A stretch of DNA of 64,000 nucleotides from positions 1-64,000 of the forward strand of contig JAILNR010000048.1 in assembly GCA_024691325.1 (NCBI GenBank), given 5' to 3'. The notes below the pieces were generated by a model. That model ran no database searches, was not told where the DNA came from, and saw nothing but the letters and a program-made list of their open reading frames with translations. This DNA comes from Saccharofermentans sp. (GTDB taxonomy: Bacteria > Bacillota > Clostridia > Saccharofermentanales > Saccharofermentanaceae). This document shows, in pieces, positions 8,191 to 17,658 of the stretch (position 1 is its first letter; each line of letters starts with the position of its first letter). Both the position numbers and the translations under genes were made by a program.

Positions 8191-10329
8191 ATGTTGCTTA
8201 CTTCACGAAAGCGGCATTACGTGAACGAGGAGGTATTCTCGGACGCGGATGCTTTGTTCGAGGTACTGTTAAAGTCCCGCGGAATTAATACACCTAAGGA
8301 AAGGGAAGACTTTCTCCAGGACCAGGGCGCCTCACTTTACGATCCGTTCCTTTTTAATGACATGACTAAAGCCGTTGACCTGATCTGTGAGGCAATGGAA
8401 GGTCACCACAAGATTCTGGTGTACGGCGACTATGATTGTGACGGCGTTACAGCCACGTCCATCCTCGTAAGATATTTCAGAAGCCATAACTGCGATGTGT
8501 CATATATCGTTCCCAACAGGGAGGAGCACGGTTACGGCCTTACCGGTAACATCCTCGATGAGGTTCTTGAGAAAAAGCCCGAACTTCTTATCACCGTAGA
8601 CTGCGGAATCACTAATATCGATACTGTGAGTGAATTGAGAAAACAGGGAATCAAGGTTATCGTAACCGATCACCATAATGTACAGGATGAACTTCCCGAT
8701 GCTGATGCGGTCATCTGCGCCAAGCGTAAGGACAGCACATATCCGTTTGCCGATCTTTGCGGCGCCGGTGTTGCTCTCAAGGTGATACAGGCTATGGGTG
8801 TTGACAGAAGATTCCCGGTATCAAAGTCCATATGGTGTCAGACCATAGAGCTTGCGGGCATCGCAACCATCGCAGATCTCGTAAGTATCGTTGACGAGAA
8901 CAGAACCATAGTCAAGAAGGCTTTTATAAGCATGAGAAATCCGGTCAATCCCGGAATAAAGGTCATGAACAATCTTCTTCTTGAACAGGCGGGTTCAAGA
9001 AAGCTCGACGAGACATTCATCTCCTTCAGCTTCGTTCCCCGAGTTAACGCTGCAGGAAGACTTTATGATTCATCGTCCGCGTTGAATCTTTTCCTTGAAG
9101 ATGACGAGGATAAGGCCTATGAAGCAGCAGTCTCGCTCGGTCAGCAGAACGATGAGCGCAAGAAGGTTGAGGCACAGGTTTACGAGGAGGCCACCCGTCA
9201 GATAGACGACGAGCGCCGCCCTGACGAGTGGAGCCTTGCAAGGACAAAAGGACCTATCGTCGCATATGCACCCGGATGGCATCAGGGCGTTCTCGGTATA
9301 GTTGCAGGCAGAATTGCAACACACTTCAGAAGAACGGCAATCGTGTTTACAGACGACTCCATTGACAGCGCTAATGTTAAGGGCTCGGGAAGAGCTTACG
9401 GAGACTATGACCTTTTCGAGGCGCTTGGCAGAGTAAGTGAGCACATCGTGAACTACGGCGGACACAAGAAGGCTGCCGGTGTCACGGTAAAGAGAGACCA
9501 CATAGGCGAGTTCATGAAGGCTCTCGAGGAGGATACCGTCAAGAACAGCAATCCCGATGATGATTCTGATGATGAACTCGAGATAACGGCGGTGCTTGCC
9601 CCGAATATACTTGATCTTGATACTTATGAGGTCGTATCCAGGTTTAAGCCTTACGGTATCGGCAACAAGAAGCCGGTGTTCGAGACAAGAGGTCTTGTGG
9701 TTTCCGGAATCTATGACATGACCGAAGGCGCGCATATAAGGCTTGAACTCACGGACCCTTCTGACAGTCAGGGAGGAACGATATCCGTCGTAGGCTTCGG
9801 CATGGGTATCTACACGAAGCTTCTTAAGCCCGGCGACACCATAGATATCGCATACACCATGAATGAGTACACCTACAGGGGAAAGACTTCTTTGAGTCTG
9901 TACCTTGAGGACATAAAGATAGCAGGCTCGAAAGGCTTTTTGTGGGAAAAGCCGGACATCGCCGAGGATCTTTACAGGAACGGCATGGATTTAAATCAGA
10001 TAGGCAAACTTGCGAAGACAGAGCCTTCCATAGGGCTTATTCCATCCGAGGTCACCTATCTTGCCTGCTACCAGATCCTGAAGAACGAGTGCAAGGGCGA
10101 GACTTCCTATGCTGATACACCGCTTCTTGCCAAGATGATCTCCCTTAAATCGGGGGTTGAAGTGACTCCTTTTCAGGTTGCGAGGTGTCTTGAGGTATTC
10201 TCGGAAGCACATCTTGTCAAACTTGGTGTATTATCTTCTGTAAGGGTCTGCTTCAGATTCTTGAAGGTTGAAGGCAAGACGGACCTTAAACAGTCCGCAG
10301 TTTACATGAGACTATTAGAGCATGGATGA
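8191..10329 (+). CDS. recJ: Single-stranded-DNA-specific exonuclease RecJ
   Basis: A 712-residue DHH-family 5'-3' exonuclease that trims single-stranded DNA in recombination and mismatch repair. Motifs: VYGDYDCDGVTAT (about residues 77-89), VDCGITN (136-142), VTDHHN (158-163, the DHH box), then the DHHA1 region with GGHKKAAGVTV (about residue 428) and an OB-like domain. Longer than E. coli RecJ, like other Firmicute versions with a C-terminal extension. No clear Shine-Dalgarno precedes ATG 8191. The stop overlaps the rel start by 8 bases. Confidence 0.95.
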   Translation: MLLTSRKRHYVNEEVFSDADALFEVLLKSRGINTPKEREDFLQDQGASLYDPFLFNDMTKAVDLICEAMEGHHKILVYGDYDCDGVTATSILVRYFRSHNCDVSYIVPNREEHGYGLTGNILDEVLEKKPELLITVDCGITNIDTVSELRKQGIKVIVTDHHNVQDELPDADAVICAKRKDSTYPFADLCGAGVALKVIQAMGVDRRFPVSKSIWCQTIELAGIATIADLVSIVDENRTIVKKAFISMRNPVNPGIKVMNNLLLEQAGSRKLDETFISFSFVPRVNAAGRLYDSSSALNLFLEDDEDKAYEAAVSLGQQNDERKKVEAQVYEEATRQIDDERRPDEWSLARTKGPIVAYAPGWHQGVLGIVAGRIATHFRRTAIVFTDDSIDSANVKGSGRAYGDYDLFEALGRVSEHIVNYGGHKKAAGVTVKRDHIGEFMKALEEDTVKNSNPDDDSDDELEITAVLAPNILDLDTYEVVSRFKPYGIGNKKPVFETRGLVVSGIYDMTEGAHIRLELTDPSDSQGGTISVVGFGMGIYTKLLKPGDTIDIAYTMNEYTYRGKTSLSLYLEDIKIAGSKGFLWEKPDIAEDLYRNGMDLNQIGKLAKTEPSIGLIPSEVTYLACYQILKNECKGETSYADTPLLAKMISLKSGVEVTPFQVARCLEVFSEAHLVKLGVLSSVRVCFRFLKVEGKTDLKQSAVYMRLLEHG

Positions 10330-12763
10330 AGAAGAGAGAACACTAGAACGCGATTATCTTCTTAATATGGAGCTCGTTCCGGAGATCCCTGATTACATCA
10401 GGGAGAAATTTGACGGCGTTATGGACCTTTTCACGTCCTACGCTTCACGCGCCAATCTCGAGGAAGGCGTTCTTGCTTCTGAGCAGGACCTTATCCAGCG
10501 CTCTTTCATCTTTGCATTTAAGGCACACAGGCACCAGAAAAGGAAGAACGGAGAGCTTTATATAGTTCATCCTATCGCCACCGCCGAGATCCTTGCCGAA
10601 CTCGAGGTCGATGCCGAGTCGCTCGCAGCCGCATTCCTTCACGATACGGTAGAGGATACCGAGGCTGATTACGAGATGTTAAAGGAACTGTTCGGCGAGA
10701 CCATAAGCACTCTCGTTGACGGTGTTACCAAACTTAATATCATTTCCTCTCATTCCAAGGAGGAGATGCAGGCGGAGAACACGCGTAAGATGCTCATCGC
10801 CATGACGAAGGACCCGCGAGTCATCCTCATAAAGCTTGCAGACCGTCTTCACAACATGCGCACGATGCAGTACCAGACTCCCGAGAAGCAGGTCGAAAAG
10901 GCGCGCGAGACACTCGAGATCTATGCTCCCTTCGCGGAGAAGTTCGGCGTGTTTAAGATCAAGTGGGAGCTCGAGGACCTGTGTCTTCGCTACCTCGATA
11001 ACGACGGCTACTACGAGCTCGTCGGCCTTATTTCCTCGAAGCGTTCCGAGAGAGAAGCGTTCATGGCACACGTTATCTCCGAGATATCCGACAGGCTTAA
11101 GGACGAGGGTGTCGGCCACTATGATGTTGACGGAAGACCGAAGCACTTCTACAGCATCTATAAGAAGATGCACGATAACAGGCATAACGACATTAATCAT
11201 ATCTACGATATGTTTGCCTGCAGGATTATTGTTGATACTATCGCTGACTGCTATAAGGCATTAGGTATTGTTCACTCGATGTATGTTCCTCTTCCAGGAA
11301 GATTCAAGGACTACATCGCGAATCCTAAGGAGAACGGATATCAGTCTTTGCATACAACGGTAAAGCGTCACGGCGGTAAGACATTCGGAGAGACAACGTT
11401 TGAGGTTCAGATAAGAACATACAGCATGCATATCGAGGCCGAGTACGGAATCGCCGCACACTGGCACTATAAGGAAGCAGGCAACTCGAAGGTCTTCAAG
11501 GAGGATATCTACGACGAGAAGATCAAGTGGGTAAGACAGTTCCTTGAAGCGCAGAGAGACTCTGACGATCCGAAGGACTTCATGGAACTTTTGAAGAATA
11601 ATATCGTTCCTAACGAGGTCTTTGTATTTACGCCTAAGGGCAAGATCGTCCGTCTGCCGGCCGGTTCATGTCCTATTGACTTTGCTTATGCTATCCACAG
11701 CGGTATCGGCAACCATATGCACGGTGCGAAGGTTAACGGAAGGATCGTTCCTCTTTCCTATGTTCTTAAATCCGGCGATGAGGTAGAGATCTTGTCGTCA
11801 GATAAGATCAAGGGTCCTTCACGTGACTGGGTCAAGATCGTTAAGACGGCATCCGCACGTTCCAAGATCAATTCCTGGTTCAAAAAGCAGGACCGTACCG
11901 AGAATATCGAGGTCGGTAAATCGAGGCTCGAACGTGAGATAGAGAAGAACGGATTTACGACCTCACAGCTTCTCATCGTCGATAACATTAAGATCGTTCT
12001 CGACAGATTCAGCTGCAATTCGGTTGACGATCTGTTTGCAGCGATAGGTTACGGCTCGATACAGGTTGGTAAAGTATTCGGAAGACTTCGTGACGAGTAT
12101 ATAAAGACGCTAAGTGAGGACGAGCGTCTTTCCATGGGATACAGGACCGCATCCGACGGACAGATAGTCTACTATATGCCCGAGAAGATGCCTGAGGAAT
12201 TGGGTAAGGGCGACGGTATCAAGGTTCCCCAGACTCCCGAGACCAAATCCTCTCGTAAGGGAAGCGGAGACAACAGCATAATAATCGACGGATTGACTCA
12301 TCCGCTGCTTCGTATTGCTAACTGCTGTCATCCTGTCCCCGGAGATGAGATCATAGGATATGTCACACAAAGTGACGGCGTTACCGTTCATAAGCAGACA
12401 TGTCCCAACATCGTCCATATCAAAGCGGCAAAAGACAGATCTGATAAGGATAAGCGCAAGTTCGAGCGACTTATCGGAGCTTCCTGGAATGACGGACGCG
12501 TGATCAAGCCCGGCAACTCCTTTGATTCGAATGTCGTTATGCTCGCGCAGGACTGCAACCTCACCCTGCTTTTCGCTGATGTGTCTGCAATCTTCAGTGA
12601 CGAGCATGTTGAGATACACGATATCAAGCAGCCGAAGAAGATAAACGGCGGCGAGTTTACGGAGTTTGTAGTTACGGCGGGATTCAGGAACAGAGAGCAG
12701 CTCGACAGGGTAATGAACCGCTTGAAGAATCTGTCTTATGTCACAAATGTGTTCAGAAAGTGA
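10322..12763 (+). CDS. rel: Bifunctional (p)ppGpp synthetase/hydrolase, RelA/SpoT family
   Basis: An 813-residue stringent-response enzyme that makes (p)ppGpp from ATP and GDP/GTP and also hydrolyses it. The HD hydrolase domain is intact (HDTVEDT, residues 107-113; KLADRLHNMRTM), as is the synthetase domain (GRPKHFYSIYKKM, NGYQSLHTTV, FEVQIRT). A TGS domain follows (VFVFTPKGKIVRLPAGS), then a zinc-finger/helical part and a C-terminal ACT domain. Both catalytic halves look functional, as expected for the single long Rel of a Firmicute. Coupled to recJ by an 8-base overlap. Its stop touches the stop of the convergent small gene at 12764. Confidence 0.96.
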   Translation: MDEEERTLERDYLLNMELVPEIPDYIREKFDGVMDLFTSYASRANLEEGVLASEQDLIQRSFIFAFKAHRHQKRKNGELYIVHPIATAEILAELEVDAESLAAAFLHDTVEDTEADYEMLKELFGETISTLVDGVTKLNIISSHSKEEMQAENTRKMLIAMTKDPRVILIKLADRLHNMRTMQYQTPEKQVEKARETLEIYAPFAEKFGVFKIKWELEDLCLRYLDNDGYYELVGLISSKRSEREAFMAHVISEISDRLKDEGVGHYDVDGRPKHFYSIYKKMHDNRHNDINHIYDMFACRIIVDTIADCYKALGIVHSMYVPLPGRFKDYIANPKENGYQSLHTTVKRHGGKTFGETTFEVQIRTYSMHIEAEYGIAAHWHYKEAGNSKVFKEDIYDEKIKWVRQFLEAQRDSDDPKDFMELLKNNIVPNEVFVFTPKGKIVRLPAGSCPIDFAYAIHSGIGNHMHGAKVNGRIVPLSYVLKSGDEVEILSSDKIKGPSRDWVKIVKTASARSKINSWFKKQDRTENIEVGKSRLEREIEKNGFTTSQLLIVDNIKIVLDRFSCNSVDDLFAAIGYGSIQVGKVFGRLRDEYIKTLSEDERLSMGYRTASDGQIVYYMPEKMPEELGKGDGIKVPQTPETKSSRKGSGDNSIIIDGLTHPLLRIANCCHPVPGDEIIGYVTQSDGVTVHKQTCPNIVHIKAAKDRSDKDKRKFERLIGASWNDGRVIKPGNSFDSNVVMLAQDCNLTLLFADVSAIFSDEHVEIHDIKQPKKINGGEFTEFVVTAGFRNREQLDRVMNRLKNLSYVTNVFRK

Positions 12764-12904
12764 TTACTCGAGTATTCCTGTAAGGAAGTAAATATCCAGA
12801 AGAACTGTCAGCAGCAAAACAAGCACGCAGATCGTGTAAACGGCGATCTTATGGGATTTTGCATCCTTGGATTTATCGTTGATGTTGAAGTTCTCATTAG
12901 GCAT
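12764..12904 (-). CDS. 46-residue single-pass membrane protein
   Basis: Small ORF reading MPNENFNIND... with a charged hydrophilic N-terminus (about 20 residues with KSKDAKSHK) followed by one hydrophobic helix (VYTICVLVLLLTVLL) and a short tail DIYFLTGILE. I do not recognise a family. Support for it being real: it fills the space exactly to the rel stop codon, has a clean transmembrane topology with positive charges just before the helix, and TATAAT lies exactly six bases upstream of its ATG, the same arrangement seen at the divergent gene at 13003. There is no Shine-Dalgarno, so translation would be leaderless. Confidence 0.6.
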   Translation of the reverse strand: MPNENFNINDKSKDAKSHKIAVYTICVLVLLLTVLLDIYFLTGILE

Positions 12905-12910
12905 ATCTCG

Positions 12911-12916
12911 ATTATA
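12911..12916 (-). promoter_or_regulatory. -10 element, leaderless arrangement
   Basis: TATAAT on the minus strand ends six bases (CGAGAT) before ATG 12904, placing the expected transcription start at or next to the start codon. No consensus -35. Confidence 0.5.
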
Positions 12917-12987
12917 GTAAGGTGCACTATTTCTATGTTGTCATGTGTATGACAATCACTTGACAAAATAAGTGAAACTAAGGTCTG

Positions 12988-12996
12988 TGGTATAAT
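12988..12996 (+). promoter_or_regulatory. Extended -10 promoter, leaderless arrangement
   Basis: TGG-TATAAT, then exactly six bases (ATCTTG), then ATG 13003. The extended -10 (TGN) compensates for the missing -35 at the correct distance; a TTGACA at 12960-12965 is 25 bases away, too far. Confidence 0.6.
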
Positions 12997-13002
12997 ATCT
13001 TG

Positions 13003-13971
13003 ATGAAATTTGTCGATTCGACATTGAAGGACAAACTGACCCGTGACCGGATTCGCATGGGTGTGAGTATTTTTGCGGTAGTTGTCCTTAATATTTTGGT
13101 ATTGATCGGCGTTTATACTCTTTTGGATTCGAAGTCCAGAGCTGAACGTGCGAGACGCAATGCCCAAGCTGATGTATTGCTTGAGGCTATGGAGTCTGCG
13201 TCCCTTGAAACCGAACAGACCACGACTGTTGAGCAGACAGTTGAGACACAAAGCACGGATCTTGTGCCCATTGTTGCATCGAACTCTGAAACTGATGTCA
13301 GCGAACCGTCAGGTGAGGAGACGGAACAGGAACAGGCCACCGAGCCCGCGGTACAGACTGAGGCTGAAGCCACGCAGGATCCCAACACCGTCGTTGAGTA
13401 TTATGCTGTCGTATATGCGTCAAGCGACATAAACTTAAGGACGGGACCCGGTACAGACTACGATGTTGTAAGAGTAATACATGTAGGTGAGCAGATAGAC
13501 GTTACGGGAAGGACCGGTTCGGGATGGTTAAGGACCTACAGCGGTAACTTTATCCTCGAGGCGAATACTTCGGGAGAACCTGTCGCTACGACTACGGCGG
13601 CGACAACAACACCTCAGACTACGGCAGCTGCCACGACACAGGCTCCTTCGTCGGGTGGCGGTGCATCGATCGACGGCATGACTTATTACGGGACATGCCA
13701 CATCACATATTATGGTCCGCAGTTAAGGTCTGACGGAACATACAGCACGACTACGGCAACAGGAACCACCTGTTCCGAAGGAAGAACGGTTGCAGCTGAC
13801 TGGAGCATCTTCCCGTCAGGTACGACAATCTATATCGCTAATGATCCGTTAGGCGGTGACGGATATTACACGGTTGAAGACATGGGTCCGGGTGTAAACG
13901 GAGCCCACATCGATATATTTGCGGAAGGAAGTCACACTCCGACGGATTGTGAAGTATACATAGTAGGATAA
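13003..13971 (+). CDS. Cell-wall protein with SH3b and 3D domains
   Basis: A 322-residue membrane-anchored exported protein. One N-terminal transmembrane helix (about residues 18-42), then a Thr/Glu-rich linker, a bacterial SH3 domain (SSDINLRTGPGTDYDVVRV... GWLRTYSGNFI, about 140-185), a Thr/Ala/Pro spacer, and a C-terminal 3D domain (TVAADWSIFPSGTTIYI and VEDMGPGVNGAHIDIF) named for its three Asp residues. 3D domains are found in resuscitation-promoting and MltA-like wall hydrolases; SH3b domains bind peptidoglycan. Likely a peptidoglycan-cleaving or wall-remodelling protein. Start ATG 13003 rather than the TTG one codon upstream, because of the promoter position. Confidence 0.85.
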   Translation: MKFVDSTLKDKLTRDRIRMGVSIFAVVVLNILVLIGVYTLLDSKSRAERARRNAQADVLLEAMESASLETEQTTTVEQTVETQSTDLVPIVASNSETDVSEPSGEETEQEQATEPAVQTEAEATQDPNTVVEYYAVVYASSDINLRTGPGTDYDVVRVIHVGEQIDVTGRTGSGWLRTYSGNFILEANTSGEPVATTTAATTTPQTTAAATTQAPSSGGGASIDGMTYYGTCHITYYGPQLRSDGTYSTTTATGTTCSEGRTVAADWSIFPSGTTIYIANDPLGGDGYYTVEDMGPGVNGAHIDIFAEGSHTPTDCEVYIVG

Positions 13972-13974
13972 ATT

Positions 13975-15894
13975 ATGGTGAACGATAAACTTAAAAAACA
14001 AAACAAGACAAAACAAAAGACAACAAAAGCAAGCGTTGAGCAGAAGTCTTCGAAGTCACAAAAGACTCATAAGAATCAGAAGTCACAGAAGACTCAAAAA
14101 ACAACTAAATCACAAAAGGCACAGAAGGCACAAAAGCCAGGAAAGGCTGTTAAAGCTTCAAAGCCTTTGAAGTCTTCGAAGGCGGCAAAGTCTTCAAAGC
14201 CCAAACATAAGCTTAAGATAATACCCTTAGGCGGTCTTCTTGAGATAGGAAAGAACATGACGGCCTTCGAGTACGGCAACGACATGATAATCATTGATGT
14301 CGGAATGGCGTTCGGAGGCGAGGATACTCCGGGTATCGACTGCGTTATCCAGGACTACACTTACATAAGACAGAATGCCCACAAGCTTCGCGGTATCGTT
14401 TTGACGCACGGACACGAGGATCATATCGGAGGTCTTCCTTATTTCCTTCGTGAGTTCAAGTGCCCCGTCTATGGCGGTAAGCTTACGATCGAGCTTGTAA
14501 GACATAAACTTGAGGATAACGGCATAAGCCTTAAGGGAATAGGGCTTAATGCCTGCAAGAACGGTGAAGTGGTAAAGCTCGGCAATTCCTTTACAGCCGA
14601 ATTCGTAAGAGTTAATCACAGTATTGCCTGCTCCTATGCAATAGCTTTACGTACGCCTGTAGGTGTCGTGGTTCATTCAGGTGACTTTAAGATCGATTAC
14701 ACGCCGATAAACGGTAAGGTCATCGATCTTCAAAGGTTCGGAGAATTAGGACATGAGGGTGTGCTTTGCTTTATGTGTGAAAGCACGAACGTTGAGAAGG
14801 AAGGATCATCCCCTTCCGAGAAGTACGTCGGAGAATCATTCCAGCGTATATTCCAGAAGGCGGAAGGCAGGATCATCGTCGCCACATTCTCAAGTAATGT
14901 TCACAGAATGCAGCAGATCATCACGGCTGCGGAGAAGTACGGAAGGCATGTGGCGTTATGCGGCAGATCCATGATCAATGTTTTCAATGCTGCAAATTCC
15001 CTCGGGTATATAGATATGCTTCCGGATACCATCATCGATATCAGCGCGATTAAGAGATATGCAGATGAAGAAGTCGTTGTATTAACGACAGGTTCTCAGG
15101 CGGAGCCTATGAGTGCATTATCGAGAATGGCTTTCGCATCCCACAGGGAAGTGGAGATAAGAGAAGGAGACACCGTAATCATCTCGGCTCATCCTATTCC
15201 GGGTAATGAGAAACCTATCTATAAACTCATCGACGAGCTGTTCAAAAGAGGAGCAGATGTTATCTACGAGTCTTTGGCTGAAGTCCATGTATCAGGACAC
15301 GCATACAGGAATGAGATCAAGCTTCTGCATACGCTTCTAAAGCCTAAGTTCTTTATCCCGGTTCACGGCGAGTACAGAATGCTGTTCAGACATGCCCAGC
15401 TTGCACAGAGTCTCGGACAGGATCCCGAGGATATCTTCATATTGAGAAACGGAGATGTGTTCGAGACTGACGGCGTAAGGGCAGAGGTTACGGGAGAGGT
15501 ACCCGCACAGGCTATCCTTATCGACGGTTCTTCCGCAACGGTAAGGGATGATCACGTTATGAGCGACCGTATGCATCTTGGCGAGTCCGGCTGCATCTCG
15601 ATCTCACTTACGATCGATGATGCCACTGAGACGCTTGCTTGCAGACCTTCTGTTGCTTCCATGGGATTCCTTTTCGATGATGAGAAGGATGATGTGCATG
15701 AAGGGCTGGCGGATTATGTTGAAGGACTTATAGAGAACAGGGCAGATCCTGCTGAGCTTATTGAGACGAGGATAGTTACGAGAGCTTTCAGGAACGGAGT
15801 GCGCGAGTATCTATACGACAGGACAAAGAGAAGGCCAATGGTTCTCATGAACGTAAGTCATGTAAGTCTCGGCAAAGGCAAGAAGCGCCGTTGA
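13975..15894 (+). CDS. rnj: Ribonuclease J with Lys/Gln/Ser-rich N-terminal extension
   Basis: A 639-residue metallo-beta-lactamase-fold RNase, the main 5'-3' exo-/endonuclease for mRNA decay and rRNA maturation in Firmicutes. The core starts at about residue 77 (KLKIIPLGGLLEIGKN). Zinc motif THGHEDHIGG has His145, His147, Asp149 and His150; later motifs include HSGDFKID, STNVE, SGHA and PVHGEYRML. The first 75 residues are unusual: almost only Lys, Gln, Ser, Thr and Ala in KSQK/KTQK/KAQK repeats, strongly basic, probably disordered and RNA-binding. Follows the 3D-domain gene by 3 bases with a weak ribosome site. Confidence 0.95.
   Translation: MVNDKLKKQNKTKQKTTKASVEQKSSKSQKTHKNQKSQKTQKTTKSQKAQKAQKPGKAVKASKPLKSSKAAKSSKPKHKLKIIPLGGLLEIGKNMTAFEYGNDMIIIDVGMAFGGEDTPGIDCVIQDYTYIRQNAHKLRGIVLTHGHEDHIGGLPYFLREFKCPVYGGKLTIELVRHKLEDNGISLKGIGLNACKNGEVVKLGNSFTAEFVRVNHSIACSYAIALRTPVGVVVHSGDFKIDYTPINGKVIDLQRFGELGHEGVLCFMCESTNVEKEGSSPSEKYVGESFQRIFQKAEGRIIVATFSSNVHRMQQIITAAEKYGRHVALCGRSMINVFNAANSLGYIDMLPDTIIDISAIKRYADEEVVVLTTGSQAEPMSALSRMAFASHREVEIREGDTVIISAHPIPGNEKPIYKLIDELFKRGADVIYESLAEVHVSGHAYRNEIKLLHTLLKPKFFIPVHGEYRMLFRHAQLAQSLGQDPEDIFILRNGDVFETDGVRAEVTGEVPAQAILIDGSSATVRDDHVMSDRMHLGESGCISISLTIDDATETLACRPSVASMGFLFDDEKDDVHEGLADYVEGLIENRADPAELIETRIVTRAFRNGVREYLYDRTKRRPMVLMNVSHVSLGKGKKRR
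13993..14190 (+). repeat. Low-complexity Lys-rich coding repeat in rnj
   Basis: Degenerate 9-12 base units built on CAAAAG/CACAGAAG codons encode KSQK, KTQK, KAQK and KSSK steps. AAA/AAG/CAG/TCA codons dominate, giving an A-rich run that differs from surrounding sequence. Confidence 0.7.
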
Positions 15895-15952
15895 AAAATA
15901 CTAATAAGCAACTTATAATATCTTAATATTTATTAGGGCAGGAGTAAGTTTA

Positions 15953-17647
15953 ATGAGAGTATCAAATCTTTTCTTCGCAACACAAAGAGAGGTTCCGGCT
16001 GATGCCGAGATCCCTTCACATAAGCTGATGCTTCGTGCGGGTCTTATCCGCAAGATGAGCTCGGGTATATATGCTTACATGCCAATGGGCTTCAAGGTTT
16101 ATAAGAATGTTGAGAGAGTCATCCGTGAGGAGATGGACAGAGCAGGTGCACAGGAGCTTATTATGCCGGCACTGCTTCCGGCTGAGGCTTATCAGGCTTC
16201 GGGAAGATGGGAGAAGTTCGGTCCCGAGATGTTCCGTATGAGCGACAGAGGCGGCAGACCTTTCTGCCTCGGCCCCACGCACGAGGAGCCTTTCACGGAG
16301 GCTGTAAGGGATACATTCAGATCTTACAAGAATCTGCCTGTTACTCTTTATCAGATCCAGCACAAGTACAGGGATGAGAAGAGACCGAGATTCGGTGTAA
16401 TCCGTTCACGTGAGTTCGTAATGAAGGATGCATATTCCTTTGACGTTGATGAGGAAGGTCTCGATAAGTCATACAAGATCATGTACGACGCATACAGAAG
16501 GATCTTCGACAGATTAGGTCTCGACTACACTGTAGTTGATGCCGATTCAGGTGCGATGGGCGGATCGGGTTCCCAGGAATTCATGGTAAAGAGCCCTATC
16601 GGAGAGGATGCTATCTGTTTCTGTGATGCTTGCGGATATGCAGCTAACGAAGAGAAGGCTACATGCAAGGAAGGGCAGGCCCAGACTGATGCCGAGCTTG
16701 CTATAGAGAAGATCCACACTCCTGATGTTAAGACCATCGAGGATCTTATCGGCTTTATGAATACAACTGCTGATAAGTTCGTTAAGACGATCCTCTATAA
16801 CATCGACGGCAAGATCGTTGCCGCTATGGTAAGAGGCGACAGAGACATCAACGAGACTAAGCTCGGAAATATCTATGACGCTACTGAGATGGACCTCGCT
16901 TCCTTCGAGGATGTCGAGAGAATCACAGGTGCCAAGGTCGGATTCGCAGGTCCTGTAGGACTTAAGGAGAAGATCGAAGTTGTTATGGATACTGAGGTTG
17001 CAGGACTTAAGAACTTTGTTGTCGGTGCCTGCGAGACTGATTATCACTTCAAGAACGTTAATGTCGGAAGAGACTTTACTCCTGATATCGTTAAGGACAT
17101 CAAGAATGTTAAGCAGGGCGATCTTTGTCCTAAGTGCGGACAGCCTTTGGGCATGGCAAGAGGTGTCGAGGTAGGACACATCTTCAAGCTCGGCACAAAG
17201 TATTCCGATTCATTGGGATGCATCTACCTTGATAAGGAAGGTAAGGAGCAGTCCATGGTAATGGGATGCTACGGCATCGGTGTATCAAGAACTATCGCTG
17301 CCATCATCGAGCAGTATAACGATGAGGACGGAATCAAGTGGCCTGCTATCGCAGCTCCTTACAAGGTAATCGTTATCCCTACAAAGACAAACGACGAGGA
17401 AGTAATGGCTTTGTCCGAGAAGCTTTACAACGCTTATATCGATGCAGGATACGAGACGCTTATCGACGACAGAAACGAGCGTCCCGGTGTTAAGTTCAAG
17501 GATGCCGATCTTCTCGGAATACCTTTGAGAGTAACTGTCGGAAGAAGAGCTTCCGAAGGAATAGTCGAATTGAAATTCAGAATGGATGGAACAACAGAAG
17601 AAGCAGATTTTGAAACTGCTTTGAAGGCCGCAGGCAGAATCAGATAA
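15953..17647 (+). CDS. proS: Prolyl-tRNA synthetase
   Basis: A 564-residue class II synthetase that charges tRNA-Pro. Class II motif 1 (about residues 40-65), motif 2 ([22 protein letters not shown], near 135-158) and motif 3 ([14 protein letters not shown], near 440) flank an inserted editing domain (about 220-400) that removes Ala-tRNA-Pro; a C-terminal anticodon domain follows ([14 protein letters not shown]). This is the bacterial, INS-containing type and of normal length. GGCAGGAG precedes ATG 15953; a TATAAT-like box lies about 40 bases upstream. No T-box leader is present in the 58-base gap. Confidence 0.97.
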   Translation: MRVSNLFFATQREVPADAEIPSHKLMLRAGLIRKMSSGIYAYMPMGFKVYKNVERVIREEMDRAGAQELIMPALLPAEAYQASGRWEKFGPEMFRMSDRGGRPFCLGPTHEEPFTEAVRDTFRSYKNLPVTLYQIQHKYRDEKRPRFGVIRSREFVMKDAYSFDVDEEGLDKSYKIMYDAYRRIFDRLGLDYTVVDADSGAMGGSGSQEFMVKSPIGEDAICFCDACGYAANEEKATCKEGQAQTDAELAIEKIHTPDVKTIEDLIGFMNTTADKFVKTILYNIDGKIVAAMVRGDRDINETKLGNIYDATEMDLASFEDVERITGAKVGFAGPVGLKEKIEVVMDTEVAGLKNFVVGACETDYHFKNVNVGRDFTPDIVKDIKNVKQGDLCPKCGQPLGMARGVEVGHIFKLGTKYSDSLGCIYLDKEGKEQSMVMGCYGIGVSRTIAAIIEQYNDEDGIKWPAIAAPYKVIVIPTKTNDEEVMALSEKLYNAYIDAGYETLIDDRNERPGVKFKDADLLGIPLRVTVGRRASEGIVELKFRMDGTTEEADFETALKAAGRIR

Positions 17648-17658
17648 GGAGTCAGCCT

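Noticed and set aside
9070..9735. 221-residue minus-strand ORF opposite recJ, and similar frames opposite rel (10679-11200, 12110-12619) and proS (16547-17179)
   Set aside because: All are antisense shadows of conserved genes, without ribosome sites or family resemblance.
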